64,000 bases of DNA, from assembly GCF_018873765.1 (NCBI RefSeq), contig NC_057918.1:13152862-13216861 (forward strand), written 5' to 3'. This DNA is from Telopea speciosissima (taxonomy: Eukaryota; Streptophyta; Magnoliopsida; Proteales; Proteaceae). A program made the position numbers and the translations under genes. Shown in pieces: positions 1 through 11,392 of the stretch (position 1 is its first letter; each line of letters starts with the position of its first letter). The notes beneath the pieces were generated by a model. The model was given only the letters and a program-made list of their open reading frames with translations. It made no database searches and was not told the DNA's origin.

Positions 1-72
1 TGAAAAGCCTAGCCCAGGCCCAGTCCGGGCTCAGGGTGGGCTCGGGCTAATTGGGCCAAACTTACACCCCTA
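1..72 (-). mobile_element. hAT-like MITE, one end only
   Basis: The sequence is rich in GGGCC/GGCCC words and ends in CCAAACTTACACCCCTAA, the reverse complement of TTAGGGGTGTAAGTTTGG. This is close to the terminus of the complete hAT-like element at 6839-7395, so it looks like one end of another copy running out of the window. No target duplication can be checked because the other end is missing. Confidence 0.5.
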
Positions 73-1429
73 ATTGGAATCATCGATAAATAATCGTGAA
101 CTAGGAAACGAATTGCTGCATCTACCATGATGTCCTCTTCATTAATATTGACTAGGCAAGGCAGGCAGGTTGTGTGGGTAAGGCTAGATCTGTTGATATA
201 AAGTAATCCATGGGTACAAGGCCCAAAAGTAAGCCCATTATGTTTTATATTTGTTCTGCTGGGCCAAACCCAGGAACAGCTCTAATCCAGGCCTAAGTTG
301 GTGGGCTGAGCTAAGCCAAGAATTTCTAACCCTATCTTTGCTAATAATTATTCATTAGCTTAGGTGATTATCACCTTCTAACAATTAGAAACATGTGAGT
401 TCAAATCCATTCATGGCATCATTATGCTTATATTATAGTTTTTTAGAGATATTCACTCTGATTTGATTCGATTGGATTCGAGCCGATCCGTCCTTGACCA
501 GAGATTAATTAAGATCTCTCTATGCTCCCAAATCAACATTTTAGGGTGGATTTTGACAAACATGAGACTATTTGTGAATAACTGACTCCTCTGAGAATCC
601 TAATCCATTGCTTTAGTCCATTAGTATCAGGCCAAGTTTTGCATGTATTTTATTGGAAGTAGGGAAAAGACAACAAGAACATTACAATTACACATTCTAA
701 TATCCTTTAAATCAGGTGTTATTCTCTCAATATACAACATGAATTTGATGGATAAATATAGTAAACAGTCCAGCCTTTTTCAATTTTAGAATCTTATGAT
801 CAGAAATATTATTACTTTTAGAGCATTCCTTAATCATCAACAAAAAAGGCTTGATTCCTATTGCTTAAAAAACACAACATTCAACTCTGTCAATTTTTAG
901 GTGGGAGAGCACAGAATTTTAAAACCCAAAATAACATAGACAAGAGTTTTCCTTTCCTGACTTTTCACCCATGTTGATTTGATGCTCTCTGATTGGATTC
1001 CTCAAATATTGAATGTCATCATTAACTACCACTACTGTCCCCTATTGTCGAAGGTCCGACCAGACTAATTAGATGGTCAGATCCTATGGATTAAGAGATT
1101 CTCTCTTCACCCATCGTGGGTTAAGAAAAACTCTAACCTTTCAATAAAGTTCATGTAATTTCATCTTAATTAGTTGGCTCATACCCATAAGGTAAGGGGG
1201 CAACCATAGAGTAACACTTTTCTCTTGGATAAAAAAGGGAAAGGAGGTGGGGAAGGTAAAAAGGAACAAGAGCGGCTGAGGATAATTCCCATTTTAGGAG
1301 GCTTTTTGAGATCATTAATTGGTGCTGTCTTTTATTGATGCTAATCTTATCTTCCTTCTCTGTTAAAATTAAAGGAAGTATCTTTGAATCAATTGAAGTG
1401 GCCTAAGGTAATTAAGGTTAGATTCTCTG
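73..1429. other. intergenic, no gene seen
   Basis: AT-rich sequence with frequent stops in every frame. No gene, RNA gene or clear repeat was recognised here. Confidence 0.6.
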
Positions 1430-2045
1430 GAATGCTTGTCTCGAACACTATTAGTATCTAGAGAGTTGAATATGTTTCGAGGAATCAAAGTGACATGCGA
1501 GGAGCACTTGAAATTCATTATCTTCTCTTTGCAGATGACATCATCATGTTCTACAGAGTTAGGGAAGATGACTTTCTTGCTTTTAAAGATCAATTTAAAT
1601 TTATTTGAAGATCTTACATGTTAACAACAAATCAACTTCAATTAGAGTAAGATTTACTTTAGTTGGAATTGCCCCACCCCTTGAGACTTAAAACTCTCTC
1701 ACATCCTTTCTGTTCCAACTATGGATCCAAATTCTAAGTATTTAGAGGTTCCAACATTCTTATCAAGAACTAAAACCAAGGCTGTCAAACCAATCATTTT
1801 CTGAGTCTCAAAGAAGGTCCATGCATGATTGGAAGACTAACCTTCTGTCTCAAGCTGGTAGGTCCATCTAAATAAAATCTGTTCTTAATTAGCTCTATGA
1901 TCTACTTACCAAATTTCTTTTCTCTAAAGATGCATGCAAAGTGCAAACAAGCCGATGCAATGTTTACCCTAAAAAAATAAAAAAACAAGTGGATGCATTA
2001 AATGCCAAGTTCTGGTGGGACATGAAGGCATCTCAAAGTATTAAA
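1430..2045 (+). mobile_element. L1-type LINE fragment (reverse transcriptase)
   Basis: A decayed non-LTR retrotransposon fragment. Around 1510-1560 one frame reads IHYLLFADDIIMF, the FADD box of LINE reverse transcriptase. Further on, other frames read YLEVPTFLSRTKTKAVKPII, then KVHAWLED, LLSQAGRSI and DALNAKFWWDMK. These are the usual downstream thumb-region blocks of plant L1 elements, in the expected order. The frames shift and stops intervene, so it codes for nothing. Neither a 5' end nor a poly(A) tail was found; the 3' edge abuts a small inverted-repeat element. Confidence 0.8.
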
Positions 2046-2049
2046 ATTA

Positions 2050-2262
2050 GGATCGAGTTTTCCTTTATCCACGGTCAAAGGAAAATCCCTTGACCAAAGG
2101 GTTCGGATGGTATCCTTAGGGTATCGCACAATAGTAGAAGTATTTTTGACTATTTGTAATTAGGAGGCAGATATTTATGGCCATTGATGGATATACGGTC
2201 AGAATACGGTGCCTTGACCGTGTAGTCAAGAAAAACTTTTTCCTTACGATTATATCTATATA
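2050..2262. mobile_element. putative MITE with ~30 bp inverted ends
   Basis: The left end (GAGTTTTCCTTTATCCACGG) and the reverse complement of the right end (AAGTTTTTCTTGACTACACGG) are similar, and both continue into a GGTCAAG-like block. The sequence between is short and non-coding. No convincing target duplication was found, so the superfamily is open. Confidence 0.45.
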
Positions 2263-4257
2263 TCGACCAACAAATAAAGATGGTTTAGGCTTTAGGTTAA
2301 ACTACACACATATATAATAGGGTTCTCATTTTAAAGTTAGTGACCCAAATAGAACAACTGTGGACACTAATATTGAAAGCAAAATACTTAGGAAATCACT
2401 TTTTTCTTGATGACGTACTTTACATGTTAGAAGGGCTTTTCTTGGACTTGAAACAGTTTAGTTTCAATTAGAAGTGTGACCTTAAAAGCCTGCTTTGACC
2501 AAATAAGAGTTGGTGATATCCCTTCATTACCAGTTTTCCATTTCTCTTGCCTTCTTTCTCGTGATGATTTCTTCTTTGATAAGGTAAGTGTAGTAAATGT
2601 CAGAATATTGAGAAATCAAATATAATTGTTACTTTTAAGGTAGGAAAACTTTCAATCTATCACTTGCACGAATTTTTGTCAAAAACCTGTATAACATGAA
2701 TTATGTTAGAAATATTGACGGGTTTAATCGAATCACTTGATAGTCTCCCAAAGAGTTTAGGCACCCCTATAGTGCAATTGGGTGTGTTGTAAATCGACCT
2801 CCAAGATAAAATAGTCCACTTGTACCCCTAGTAACTATTCACTCTATTACTAGACCCCTTTGAATACTACATAGAATATAGTTGTCCTCAAACTAAAAAG
2901 AAATTACTTGCAAGTATAACTTAAAAATAAAAAGAATAGAGTTGCAATACATACATACGGTTTATAGTGCTAGAAATACATTAAGAAGAGACATTACGGA
3001 TCTCCCAAAACCGAAAAAAATATTATCTTAAGAAGCTTTCATGAAGAGACATAAATCTCCAAAAAAAAGTAAATTGACATAAAGTGTTAATGAAACTTCC
3101 TTTGTATTCGGGGAAATGTTGTCTGTGGAGGAGCATTGTCCCTCTGCCCACATGTGGGTTAGTAGAAGTACATGCAAAAGCATCACTAGAGGTAGCATGT
3201 TCGCCTTACATTGGGATGAGGCGGTCATTTTGCCCCCTCTATATCTAGACGTAGACATCACGTTCCCCTAAAAAGTTCTTTTTCCCTTAAAACTAATTTG
3301 AATTTTCCCTTGATTTAAACATTTATATATATAAAAGTAACAGTGGATGATGTTATCACCAACCAAAGGAAATGCCTCCTCCAATTTCTTTTTCCAGTTA
3401 ATATAATTGAAGATATTCTTAGAATAAAGCTACCATTCTTCCTACATGGTGACCACTGCAAAACCTCTATAATTTGTGCAACAAGTGCCCGGCAAACCCT
3501 ACGGCATATTTCTCTCTTCGAAGTGTTGAGTTAGAACTGAACACATTGTCATCTTCTATTATGACAATTAATTGCATTTTTATTGGGCATTGCTACCATT
3601 ATATAGACTGGAAACAAGGATCAATCTTGTCAGATTGAACAACTGATGCGTCTCTCATAATGGGCTTAGTTGTTAGTAGACTCCCACATAAAAAAACAAG
3701 TTTTACACATTAGAGCGGGTTAATTGAAAAACCCATTACCCATATATAGATGCAAACAAACACTACTTTTCCTTTCAATTAAGAAGGAATATAAGAATTT
3801 AAGAAAGGGATAAATAACACCAACCATCTCTAGACAATAGATATATATGTGGTCAGAAACATGGGTTTTATTAATTGCATGAAGTACCTTCACCCTCTCA
3901 ATATAAAGTATTATAGGTCCACCCCCACAGCTCTTTTTACTGATTGAAATTTATGACCTCAACAGCATAGGAAATCCTAAGGAGGGTAGCTGGACTGTAC
4001 AACGGGCACTTTCTGATTCTAGAGATCTTTGTTTGTTACTACTCTTACTCCTGCCCATTTCAGAATCACATCGTACCAGGCTGCTTGGTAGTTAATGTAA
4101 CCCATATTTTGGTTGGTTAGTTGATTGTGTATAACTCTTCTTCTGGGTGTTTTTATTGAAAGGGATTCTTCTTTCTATTCCAAAATAAAATTAAAGGGAC
4201 TGTCCAAATGACACCTCTGTAGTTATATTTAGAAATTTGAGATATTCGGTCGATTAT
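2263..4257. other. intergenic, no gene seen
   Basis: AT-rich, stop-dense sequence. The short open frames in it have no recognisable domain or plausible splice context. Confidence 0.6.
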
Positions 4258-4877
4258 CCTTTGTCTTTTTACAGAGAGTGTGTTGTTGGTGAAGCCTGAT
4301 TTGGTCCAGAAAGTGCGGTTGAGACCTTCGGAGGACCATTTCGGCCTCGAAACGACCTCGGAATGCCGAAAAATAGTGGGGCTCCACGCCAAAGGTCATG
4401 CGTTATGTTTTGGTCCGGTTCTGGTTTTTTGGCAATTTTTTGGGTTACGGGCATTTGTGTACTTTCTAGGGTTAGGGCTTCCCTATATAATGTTCTTATC
4501 TCTTTGAGATAGGGTTATGAGGGTTTGTAACATTTTCAGAGAAAAATAGTGAAACCTGTTCTACTGCTCGACCGTGGATGTAGCTTCCATTTTGGAGGTG
4601 AACCACGTAAATCTCTGTGTTGTGCATTGTGTGTGCTCACTCAATTTTCGTTTTTCTTCTGCAAATCGCCATTCTGGGTGTTGTTTTCTTAACAGGGTGG
4701 ACCTTGGTGCAACGGTTAGGTTGCTCCATAATGACCAAGTGATCACGGGTTTAAATCTCTGGAAACAACCTCTTTGCGAAGCAAGGGTAAGGTTGTGTAC
4801 ATTATGACGTTTCCCAGACCCTGCAATGGTGGGAGCCTCGTGCACTGGGTACGCCCAAAAAACCCTTTGTCTTTTTA
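4258..4877 (+). mobile_element. Au-type SINE interrupted by a solo LTR
   Basis: A tRNA-derived SINE body lies at about 4695-4863. It has an A-box region (CCTTGGTGCAACGG), a B-box-like segment after GATCACGGGTTTAAAT, and the 3' block GGGAGCCTCGTGCACTGGGT that marks the angiosperm Au SINE family. The 14 bp repeat CCTTTGTCTTTTTA occurs at 4258-4271 and again at 4864-4877, as expected of the SINE's target duplication. A solo LTR sits between the left repeat and the SINE body, so it inserted into the SINE head after the SINE arrived. Confidence 0.75.
4281..4694 (+). repeat. solo LTR (LTR retrotransposon fossil), copy A
   Basis: A 414 bp sequence beginning TGTTGTTGG and ending TTCTTAACA. It contains the block CGTGGATGTAGC...GGTGAACCACGTAAA often seen near the 3' end of plant copia LTRs. 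It is flanked by GAGTG (4276-4280) and GGGTG (4695-4699), a 5 bp target duplication with one mismatch. A second copy lies in opposite orientation at 22898-23350. No internal coding region is attached, so it is a solo LTR left by recombination. The two copies differ in length and at many sites, so they are not recent. Confidence 0.8.
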
Positions 4878-5977
4878 TATAAGTCTTTTAAGTCCAGGGT
4901 AAAAAAACCTTTCAATTCTTAGGCCCAAAACCCTTAGATTCCATATTCTGTAAAAAAAAAAACTCACAAGCAAAACATATATGCTATAAACGATTTATAC
5001 TCCTTGTTATAGAGAACACTACTATCAACAATAGTTAACATTTAGAGAGACAAGCTTTAGTAAGAACAGGAATCTAGCCAAATTTTGGTATTTGAACTGT
5101 CTAATTTCTTAAGATATGGCAGTACACTAACAGTACTATTCCAAATCCATGAACCTCTTTTTTACTCGACAGAGTCATCCATAGACTAGAAAAATTGTCC
5201 AAAAATCTTCATCCAAGCTTAATAAGAAGAGTCTTATTTTGAGGGATATCATCACCAAAACCAAAAATGTGCAAAGAGCTTTCCAAGAAACTAGACTAGC
5301 ATTACATTTATCAGTAGCCCCTCTGCAAAGAATAATTAGAGCTAATTGAATCAAACTTATGACATGTCTATAGAGATGTCATTTAGACAATCCCTTCTTT
5401 AAAACTAGACAAAAAAAGTTTGTTTATCTCTTGGCTCGCATGCTTTCACCCCTTCATTTGGCTCCCATGATCTTTCCATTTCTTATCATTTCTTTTGTTT
5501 TTTTGGTAGACCATTTCTTATCATTTCACATCCCAAGTTTAATAAGAATATTATTACCTCACTTCCTAGCAAGGGAATTCAAAAGTTGGAATATATACAC
5601 ACACACTCTCTCTCTCTCTCTCTCTCCCTCTTAATCCCTCTTCTCTCTCCCTCTTTAGGCTAGGCATGAGGAATGAAAAATTATGCATAATGAATACGAA
5701 CCAAAATAATGTTTTGCCCTGCATGCTCGTAAAGAAAGCTCATATTGACCGCTTAACACATTTAGTTGTTATATTTAGTTTTGAAGTTGAGATTAATGGG
5801 TTCACCAACTTTTGAATTTTGCAAACTTCAAAAGTTACCAGAGAAAAAAAGAATATTCTTGTTGAACTCCTCTCTCATTTCTGTTTTGATACCACTTAAT
5901 GATGTTCAATCTACAATGCTCAACTTCAGAATGGAAAAAATCCTTCTAAGATCACCGACACCGTGAATTAAATCCGA
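4878..5977. other. intergenic with a microsatellite
   Basis: No gene seen. A compound microsatellite, (AC)n followed by (TC)n, lies at about 5596-5626. The rest is AT-rich and featureless. Confidence 0.6.
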
Positions 5978-6262
5978 TTCCATTTGGTTGCAAGGAGAAT
6001 TAAAGGGTAAGGAAAGGAAAATTTTCAAACCTAATAAAAAAACTTTTGTAATATTTACCCCATGTGATTGTATAAATTACTTAAATTGCTTATCATATTT
6101 AATAATGATACATTTTACATGTAATATTTATTTTAAACCAAATATGGAATGATTTGGAGTTACTGATATTTTATCACATGGGGTAATGATTACAAAAATT
6201 TCTTTTTTAAGTACGAAAATTTCTCTTCCCTTCCCTTTAATTCCCCTTGCAACCAAACGGAA
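5978..6262. mobile_element. MITE with ~45 bp terminal inverted repeats
   Basis: The left end reads TTCCATTTGGTTGCAAGG, then GAATTAAAGGG. The reverse complement of the right end reads TTCCGTTTGGTTGCAAGG, then GGAATTAAAGGG. The match continues for about 45 bp. The interior is AT-rich and itself holds an inverted ACCCCATGTGAT / ATCACATGGGGT pair, so the element could fold into a long hairpin. A diverged relative lies at 60172-60473. Confidence 0.75.
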
Positions 6263-6690
6263 CCTCCATGATTGAATGAAAAATGAGCTTTTACTTGAAA
6301 GCTTTTTTGGATTCAAATGCTGAATTTATCTTTACTATGATGATCCTTACCACTTTGGTAACTATGATTTCCTCCAAAATTATTACCTCTCATGGGTCCC
6401 AACTTATTGAATGGCTTGGATTTAAGAGATATGTGTTTTCTGGGGCCATTCATCAATAAGTATGAGAATCATGGAACGACCTAATGTTTGCTCATCTTTT
6501 ATTATATTCTCATATCTCTCTTTTATACTTTATAGTCTTTCCAAAAATTTGACCGAATCTTAGGCTAATCAAATCCGAACATACTCCAAAGACCAAAACT
6601 ATTCTTATTCTAATTTTTTTTTTTTTTTTTAGGGTTAATATGCCCGAATCACGAATTTATTTGTTCGGATTCAGAACTAAAGGGATTGGT
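6263..6690. other. intergenic, no gene seen
   Basis: AT-rich sequence with a T-tract near 6615. No gene or repeat was recognised. Confidence 0.55.
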
Positions 6691-7473
6691 CCATGGTTTT
6701 AGTGTACAGTATCGAAACGGGTATCAGCCAACCCAGAAATCGAAACGATATCAGCATGGATCGACAGTATCAAACAAATTTTCTCCTGATTCTCCTTAAA
6801 AAAAATTATTTTTTAATCATTTTACCCTTTATCTGTACTAAGGGTGCAAGTTTGGTCATGTCGGCCCAAACCCGCTCTGAGCCAGAATAGGGTCTGGGCT
6901 GAAATACCTAACCCTAAGGATGGGTCAGGACTGAAAATTACTGACCCTGAGTTAGGGTGGCGTCGAGTTAGGGTTGAGGCTTCGGGCTGAGCCCGGCCTG
7001 GCCCAACCCGACCATGTTTTAAGTTATACTAGAATATATATATTGATATACTAAAAATATTATAAACTTTTAATGTCACACATATATTGTTATATGATAT
7101 ATTATATATGAAGATAATAAGTGATAATATATTTTATTATAGTGTTATTTTATGTAAAATAGATAATTTTCTCCCAGACCCTGTCCAACTTAGTCCAGTC
7201 CATGCATCTCTATCTTCCTCCAGTCCGTGATCAGGGCCAATCAGGGACAGCCCAGCCCGATCCTGAGGACGGGTCAGGGTTGGATTTTCTAGGCTCTGAT
7301 TCAGAGTCAAGTCGGGCCTAGGCCCAGCTAAGGGGAGTCAGGGTTGGACTGGACTTTTAAAAAACCCTGCCCAACCCGATCCTGTTGCAGCCTTAGTCTG
7401 TACCATATCATTAATATGGTATCGGAATCAGCAAGGTGCACAACCGGTATGGTTGCCCGACTTAGAACCATGG
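6691..7473. mobile_element. hAT-like MITE (outer), interrupted by another MITE
   Basis: The outer ends are CATGGTTTTAGTGTACAG on the left and ...TTAGAACCATG on the right, in inverted orientation. The inner flanks are full of GTATCG/CGATAC words. The same terminal word, CATGGTTTTA, bounds the element at 9022-9272. The outer flanks GATTGGTC and GACGGTCG could be a decayed 8 bp target duplication. A complete hAT-like element (6839-7395) sits inside it. Confidence 0.6.
6839..7395. mobile_element. hAT-like non-autonomous element, complete
   Basis: A 557 bp element beginning TAAGGGTGCAAG and ending with the inverse of TAAGGCTGCAAC. It is flanked by the 8 bp repeats ATCTGTAC (6831-6838) and GTCTGTAC (7396-7403), the target-site length used by hAT transposases. 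Both arms are rich in GGGCC/CCCAACCCG words; the middle is very AT-rich. It has no coding capacity. It lies within the outer MITE at 6691-7473. Confidence 0.75.
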
Positions 7474-7740
7474 ACGGTCGACTGGTCCTATTCTTCTTCT
7501 TCCATGGTTGACTGGGTCGACTCTTCCGAGTCAATCTGAAATCTCAATCACAAGAAAGATATTTGCCAAACAGTCTTGATTGTTCATTACGGCTATCTGC
7601 CATCTAATCACTCTGTTCAGACTGTCAGGAGGAATTCCGCGGCGCTATATATGGACCCCATTTGCTTCCAAACAAACATACACTAACTAGATCAATGTTG
7701 TGGAAAAAAAGGTTTTTGTTATGTGGATCAATTATATAAC

Positions 7741-7954
7741 AGGGTTTCAGGTATCGGTATCAAATTGGGTATCGGTCATTTTCAAAATTGATATGATATA
7801 GATATGTATTAAATCAATATTGATCTTGTATCGATCAAATTGATTGAAAATTAAAAAAAAACACCTTTTTTGGCTGATAACACATGTTTCGGTCACAATT
7901 GATATTGATATCAATATGGATTGTTCAGTAGGACCGATACCTAAAACCCTAGGA
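7741..7954. mobile_element. MITE of the TATCGG-rich family
   Basis: The left end CAGGGTTTCAGGTATCGG mirrors the right end CCGATACCTAAAACCCTAG. The interior repeats ATTGATATCGAT-like words. No clear target duplication was seen. It is one of several related elements between 6.7 and 9.3 kb. Confidence 0.55.
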
Positions 7955-8016
7955 TCAGAGTTAGTTACACTAAAGCCTCCAATTATATCGAAACAGTATA
8001 GTTTTCACTTGGTTGC

Positions 8017-8145
8017 ATGGTTTTGGATCAGGTATTGACATAGATTAGCCCAGGTTTTTTTTTTATAAATTATTTTATCCCTTGTTTTAACCATTTCATT
8101 GATAGAGTAGGTCAATTATCGATATCGATCACCTTCAAAACCATG
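8017..8145. mobile_element. MITE of the CATGGTTTT family
   Basis: Short inverted ends: CATGGTTTTGGATCAGG on the left and the inverse of CATGGTTTTGAAGGTGATCG on the right. The 129 bp interior is AT-rich. The termini match those of the elements at 6691-7473 and 9022-9272. Confidence 0.55.
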
Positions 8146-9013
8146 CAGTATCAGCCATATCGGACCATTTTATAACGATATCTCAAACCATGCTTGAGAT
8201 CGGAATCAACACTATAATCGATTGTCGTTGATTCTGATATGATTTCAATCTAAATTGGTAGAATCGGCTGGAATCGCCAAAAAAGAAAAAACCCTAATCT
8301 GGATCATCTAGAATCGGGATCAGTCTTGGTCAATTCTATCCGTCAGATCCCAATTACTCAAACCCTAGATCTGAGAATATTTCTAAGGCTGTAAGCTAGA
8401 ATCTGCAAATCGTACGAATGCTTGTGGGTACCTGTGTTGCATTATAACATATCTCTCTAAGGGTTGAAAAAGGCAACCTTTGTGCTTTGACGAGAATCTG
8501 AGGGAGTCTTTGGCTGTTCAGCCTTTTTGTTGGGCTCACCTCAGTCACGTAAAGTGAAGGGATTTGCTCCGACTGGAAGAAAACTAGAAAGAAAGGGACA
8601 CCCGCGTTATCCTCCCAAGGGCAACGAATCTTTATAATAAGATTTTAGGGCAATTTCGTCTCATCAAATTCACAGTGGCATTATTCGTTATTTTCTTGAA
8701 AACGGAATCCGTTTATGCGGAAGTCAGAGTTGTTTTTATAGAAACCCAAGATTCATGGACGTGAAATCGACATCGGGATTGTAAAGATGGATAACTTGAG
8801 ATTTAGAGAGAGAAAGAGAGAGAGAGGGACACAGAACAGGAAGTCGCAGGAGGAATTTGTGCAGCATCGTACGGACAATCCAATGGTACTTTGCCATTCC
8901 CTAATAAATTTACGTACTTGCCCTTACCAAATAAAATTTATATCCCCTGATCCGTTGTCCTTTTAGAAGTACTCATATGCCCTCAAAGCTACTCTTTGTT
9001 TAGACATACTGGT
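8146..9013. other. intergenic, diverged MITE-like sequence then unique DNA
   Basis: 8146-8340 keeps TATCGG/AATCGG words like those of the neighbouring MITEs, but no clear ends. From about 8400 the sequence looks single-copy and non-coding. A GA-rich run lies near 8800-8825. Confidence 0.5.
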
Positions 9014-9021
9014 CGTGTGGG

Positions 9022-9272
9022 CATGGTTTTAAGTATCGCTATCATATCGGGCGATATGTATCGGTTTTGTTGATTGTTGATACCAATATCTTGCCAATAC
9101 TGTATCGGTAGAATAATTTAGACAAGGGGTAAAATGATCTAAAAACTCAATTTTTAAGGAAATCAAAGGATAATTTTATCCGATACAATCGATCCAGGCT
9201 GATACCGTATCAGTATCATATCAATTTTCCGTGTTGCTGATAACCGTTTCGATACCATACACTAAAACCATA
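9022..9272. mobile_element. hAT-like MITE with perfect 8 bp target duplication
   Basis: A 251 bp element starting CATGGTTTTAAGTATCG and ending with the inverse of TATGGTTTTAGTGTATGG. It is flanked on both sides by CGTGTGGG (9014-9021 and 9273-9280). Perfect 8 bp repeats plus inverted ends point to a hAT-type transposase. The intact repeats mark it as one of the younger members of this local cluster. Confidence 0.8.
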
Positions 9273-9280
9273 CGTGTGGG

Positions 9281-10640
9281 TATCATATAGGAAAGACAAG
9301 GGAGTCATTTCAAAAGGAAGAAGAGAGAGACACCATAGATGCTAGTTTATGGTAAGATGGCGGTGTAACCAAACTTTTCTCATAAAATAGTAATGGGTTG
9401 TAATCAGTTCCCCCAGAAAAGAAGGAAGTAAATGGGCCCACCCCAACAGATTTAATTCTTAGTTTGGTTGAGCAATGTCAAAGAGAATTTAGGTTAGGGT
9501 TAGGTCATGGATTACCATTTTACTCTTTGTTTCTAGGTGTATATATCTATATTGTATTCTCTCTCTTATTCATGATCAACAGAATTGATTGAAAATTTTG
9601 CTTTGCTGTTTCTTGGAATCTGTTTGGCTTACAGGATACCAAACTTAATTACACAAAGGATGGACCACATCAAGAAATGGAAACTACAATAAACTCTGGC
9701 AGATTTGGTGGTTCAGCTCACAATGGCCATCAAAGTTGTAACCTTGTACCAAAGATCTCTATAATAAGAAGAAGAAAAAAAAAACCATTCATGTGGCCCC
9801 CATTTAATCAATGCTGCTGGTAATAACCACAAATAGAGATATATAAATACCTTTTTTTTTTCTTCTTCTTCTTCTTAACCATGGACATGAACCAAACTCA
9901 ATACAAACCCTACATGGGTCCCTTCAGATCTGGATAGTTAAAAAGTCTATTTTAACCACTTGGGAAGGCTTCACACATTTTCTATGATAATGACTTCTTG
10001 TGGGACCACTTCATTCTTATTAAGACTTTGAGACCAGCCAAACTTTAAATGACAAGATTAAACTCAGCTTGACTCAGGCATCACAAACTTTAAATGTTTC
10101 ATATTTGTCAGACTAACCCACTATCTTATATTTTTTAATTATTTCTTGTTAATAAATTTAAATAATTGTTTCTGATACCTAAAACAAGATATAGAGATTA
10201 TGATGATGTTGTTGTTGTTGTTGATGATGATGATTATGATAATAAAGTGCTACTTTCTTTTCATCAAACCTTAAATCTTAGGTTAAAATATATATATCAA
10301 ACATGAACAAGAAGAAACCTCAAGCTTGATTTGAGGAAGTATATCAATGGGTCCCATTTAATTATTCCAATCCAATGGTCACCCAAAAGATAACTCACAT
10401 GAAATGGGCCTCATGGGAATCTCAATCTTAAACTAATAATCTTTAGGCATTTGGGATTTTTGGGTAAGAGTGAAGAGGTATCACCAAAACTGTGGACAAG
10501 AAAGACAAAGGAAAAGCACCAATCAAAGTCTCTGTAATTGTGGAAAAGATGAGGGGTATTTTGTGAATTGGAAAAAAGAACCTCAACAAACCACATCTGT
10601 TTTACGATGAAGTGGGTCCCACACTAGAGGTTTAACCAAT
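9281..10640. other. upstream of the DUF863 gene, no gene seen
   Basis: AT-rich sequence with simple repeats, including a GTT/GAT trinucleotide run at about 10200-10240. No open frame here has a recognisable product. Confidence 0.6.
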
Positions 10641-10648
10641 ATAAAAAG
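10638..10648 (+). promoter_or_regulatory. possible TATA box of the DUF863 gene
   Basis: ATATAAAAAGG lies about 200 bases upstream of the GA-rich segment proposed as the leader exon. It is a reasonable TATA-like site by sequence and position only; no transcript start is visible. Confidence 0.3.
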
Positions 10649-10849
10649 GAATAAATACTTTAAAAGGAAAAATCTCAGCAGTAATACTTGATTAATCAAT
10701 GTAAAAGATAACTGGATTTGGAGATTGTTGATGTTTGAGTTTGTCGTTGCAGTAAAGCAGGTGTGTCTGAATTTTCATTTTTTTATAAATAAATTTTTTT
10801 TTTTTGGTTTTAGATTTTTGTTTTTAAAATTTCTGTACCCAAAAGCAAG

Positions 10850-11392
10850 GAAGGTGGAGAGAATCTAGAAATACCCATTTCTTTCATATCCCCAAACACC
10901 CACAAATAAATAAATAAGAAATCAAAGAGAAGAAGGAGAAGAAGAAGAAGAGAAGAGAAGAAAAAGCAGAGAATAAAAAGAGACCGGATGTTGACAAATT
11001 TCATGTCACTGTTCTTAGAAGATTGTTTGTTTTGTAAGGAGATTTCTTATCTGGGATCTCTCTCTGCCCTTCTTCTTTCAGAGACTGGCCCAGCAGATCG
11101 AAATCTCCATCTTTTCTTCTCCCTAATGACGATCTAAGCTCTTCCAATGGCGTTACAGAAATACCCACTTCGTTGTTTTCGCTTTTCAAGTTGTTATACT
11201 TTGTTTTTTTCTATCTGTGATTCGTTGGGTTGTTCTGGTTCTTATTCTGCTAGAGGTGCGCTGCGACTGCGAGGAGTAGACTATGAATTTTCATGGAGAT
11301 AGTCGGATTTCTGGGTTGTCTTCGGGTCGTCGAGTTTCTGTTAAATCTGCGGCTTATTTTCGACGAGGGTTGATATAGGATGTCGGTCTGAG
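10850..11392 (+). other. probable non-coding leader exon of the DUF863 gene
   Basis: The start is approximate. The segment has the look of a plant 5' leader: a purine-rich GAAGAAG tract at 10920-10970, then more GC-rich sequence to a donor-like CTGAG|GTACTT at 11391-11398. The matching acceptor would be the TTACCAG ending at 16864, just before the start codon, giving an intron of about 5.5 kb. Later donors are possible. Confidence 0.4.

Noticed and set aside
4695-4863. tRNA gene suggested by A- and B-box words
   Set aside because: The region cannot fold as a full cloverleaf and continues into the Au SINE 3' domain; the same holds for 13.4 and 18.1 kb.
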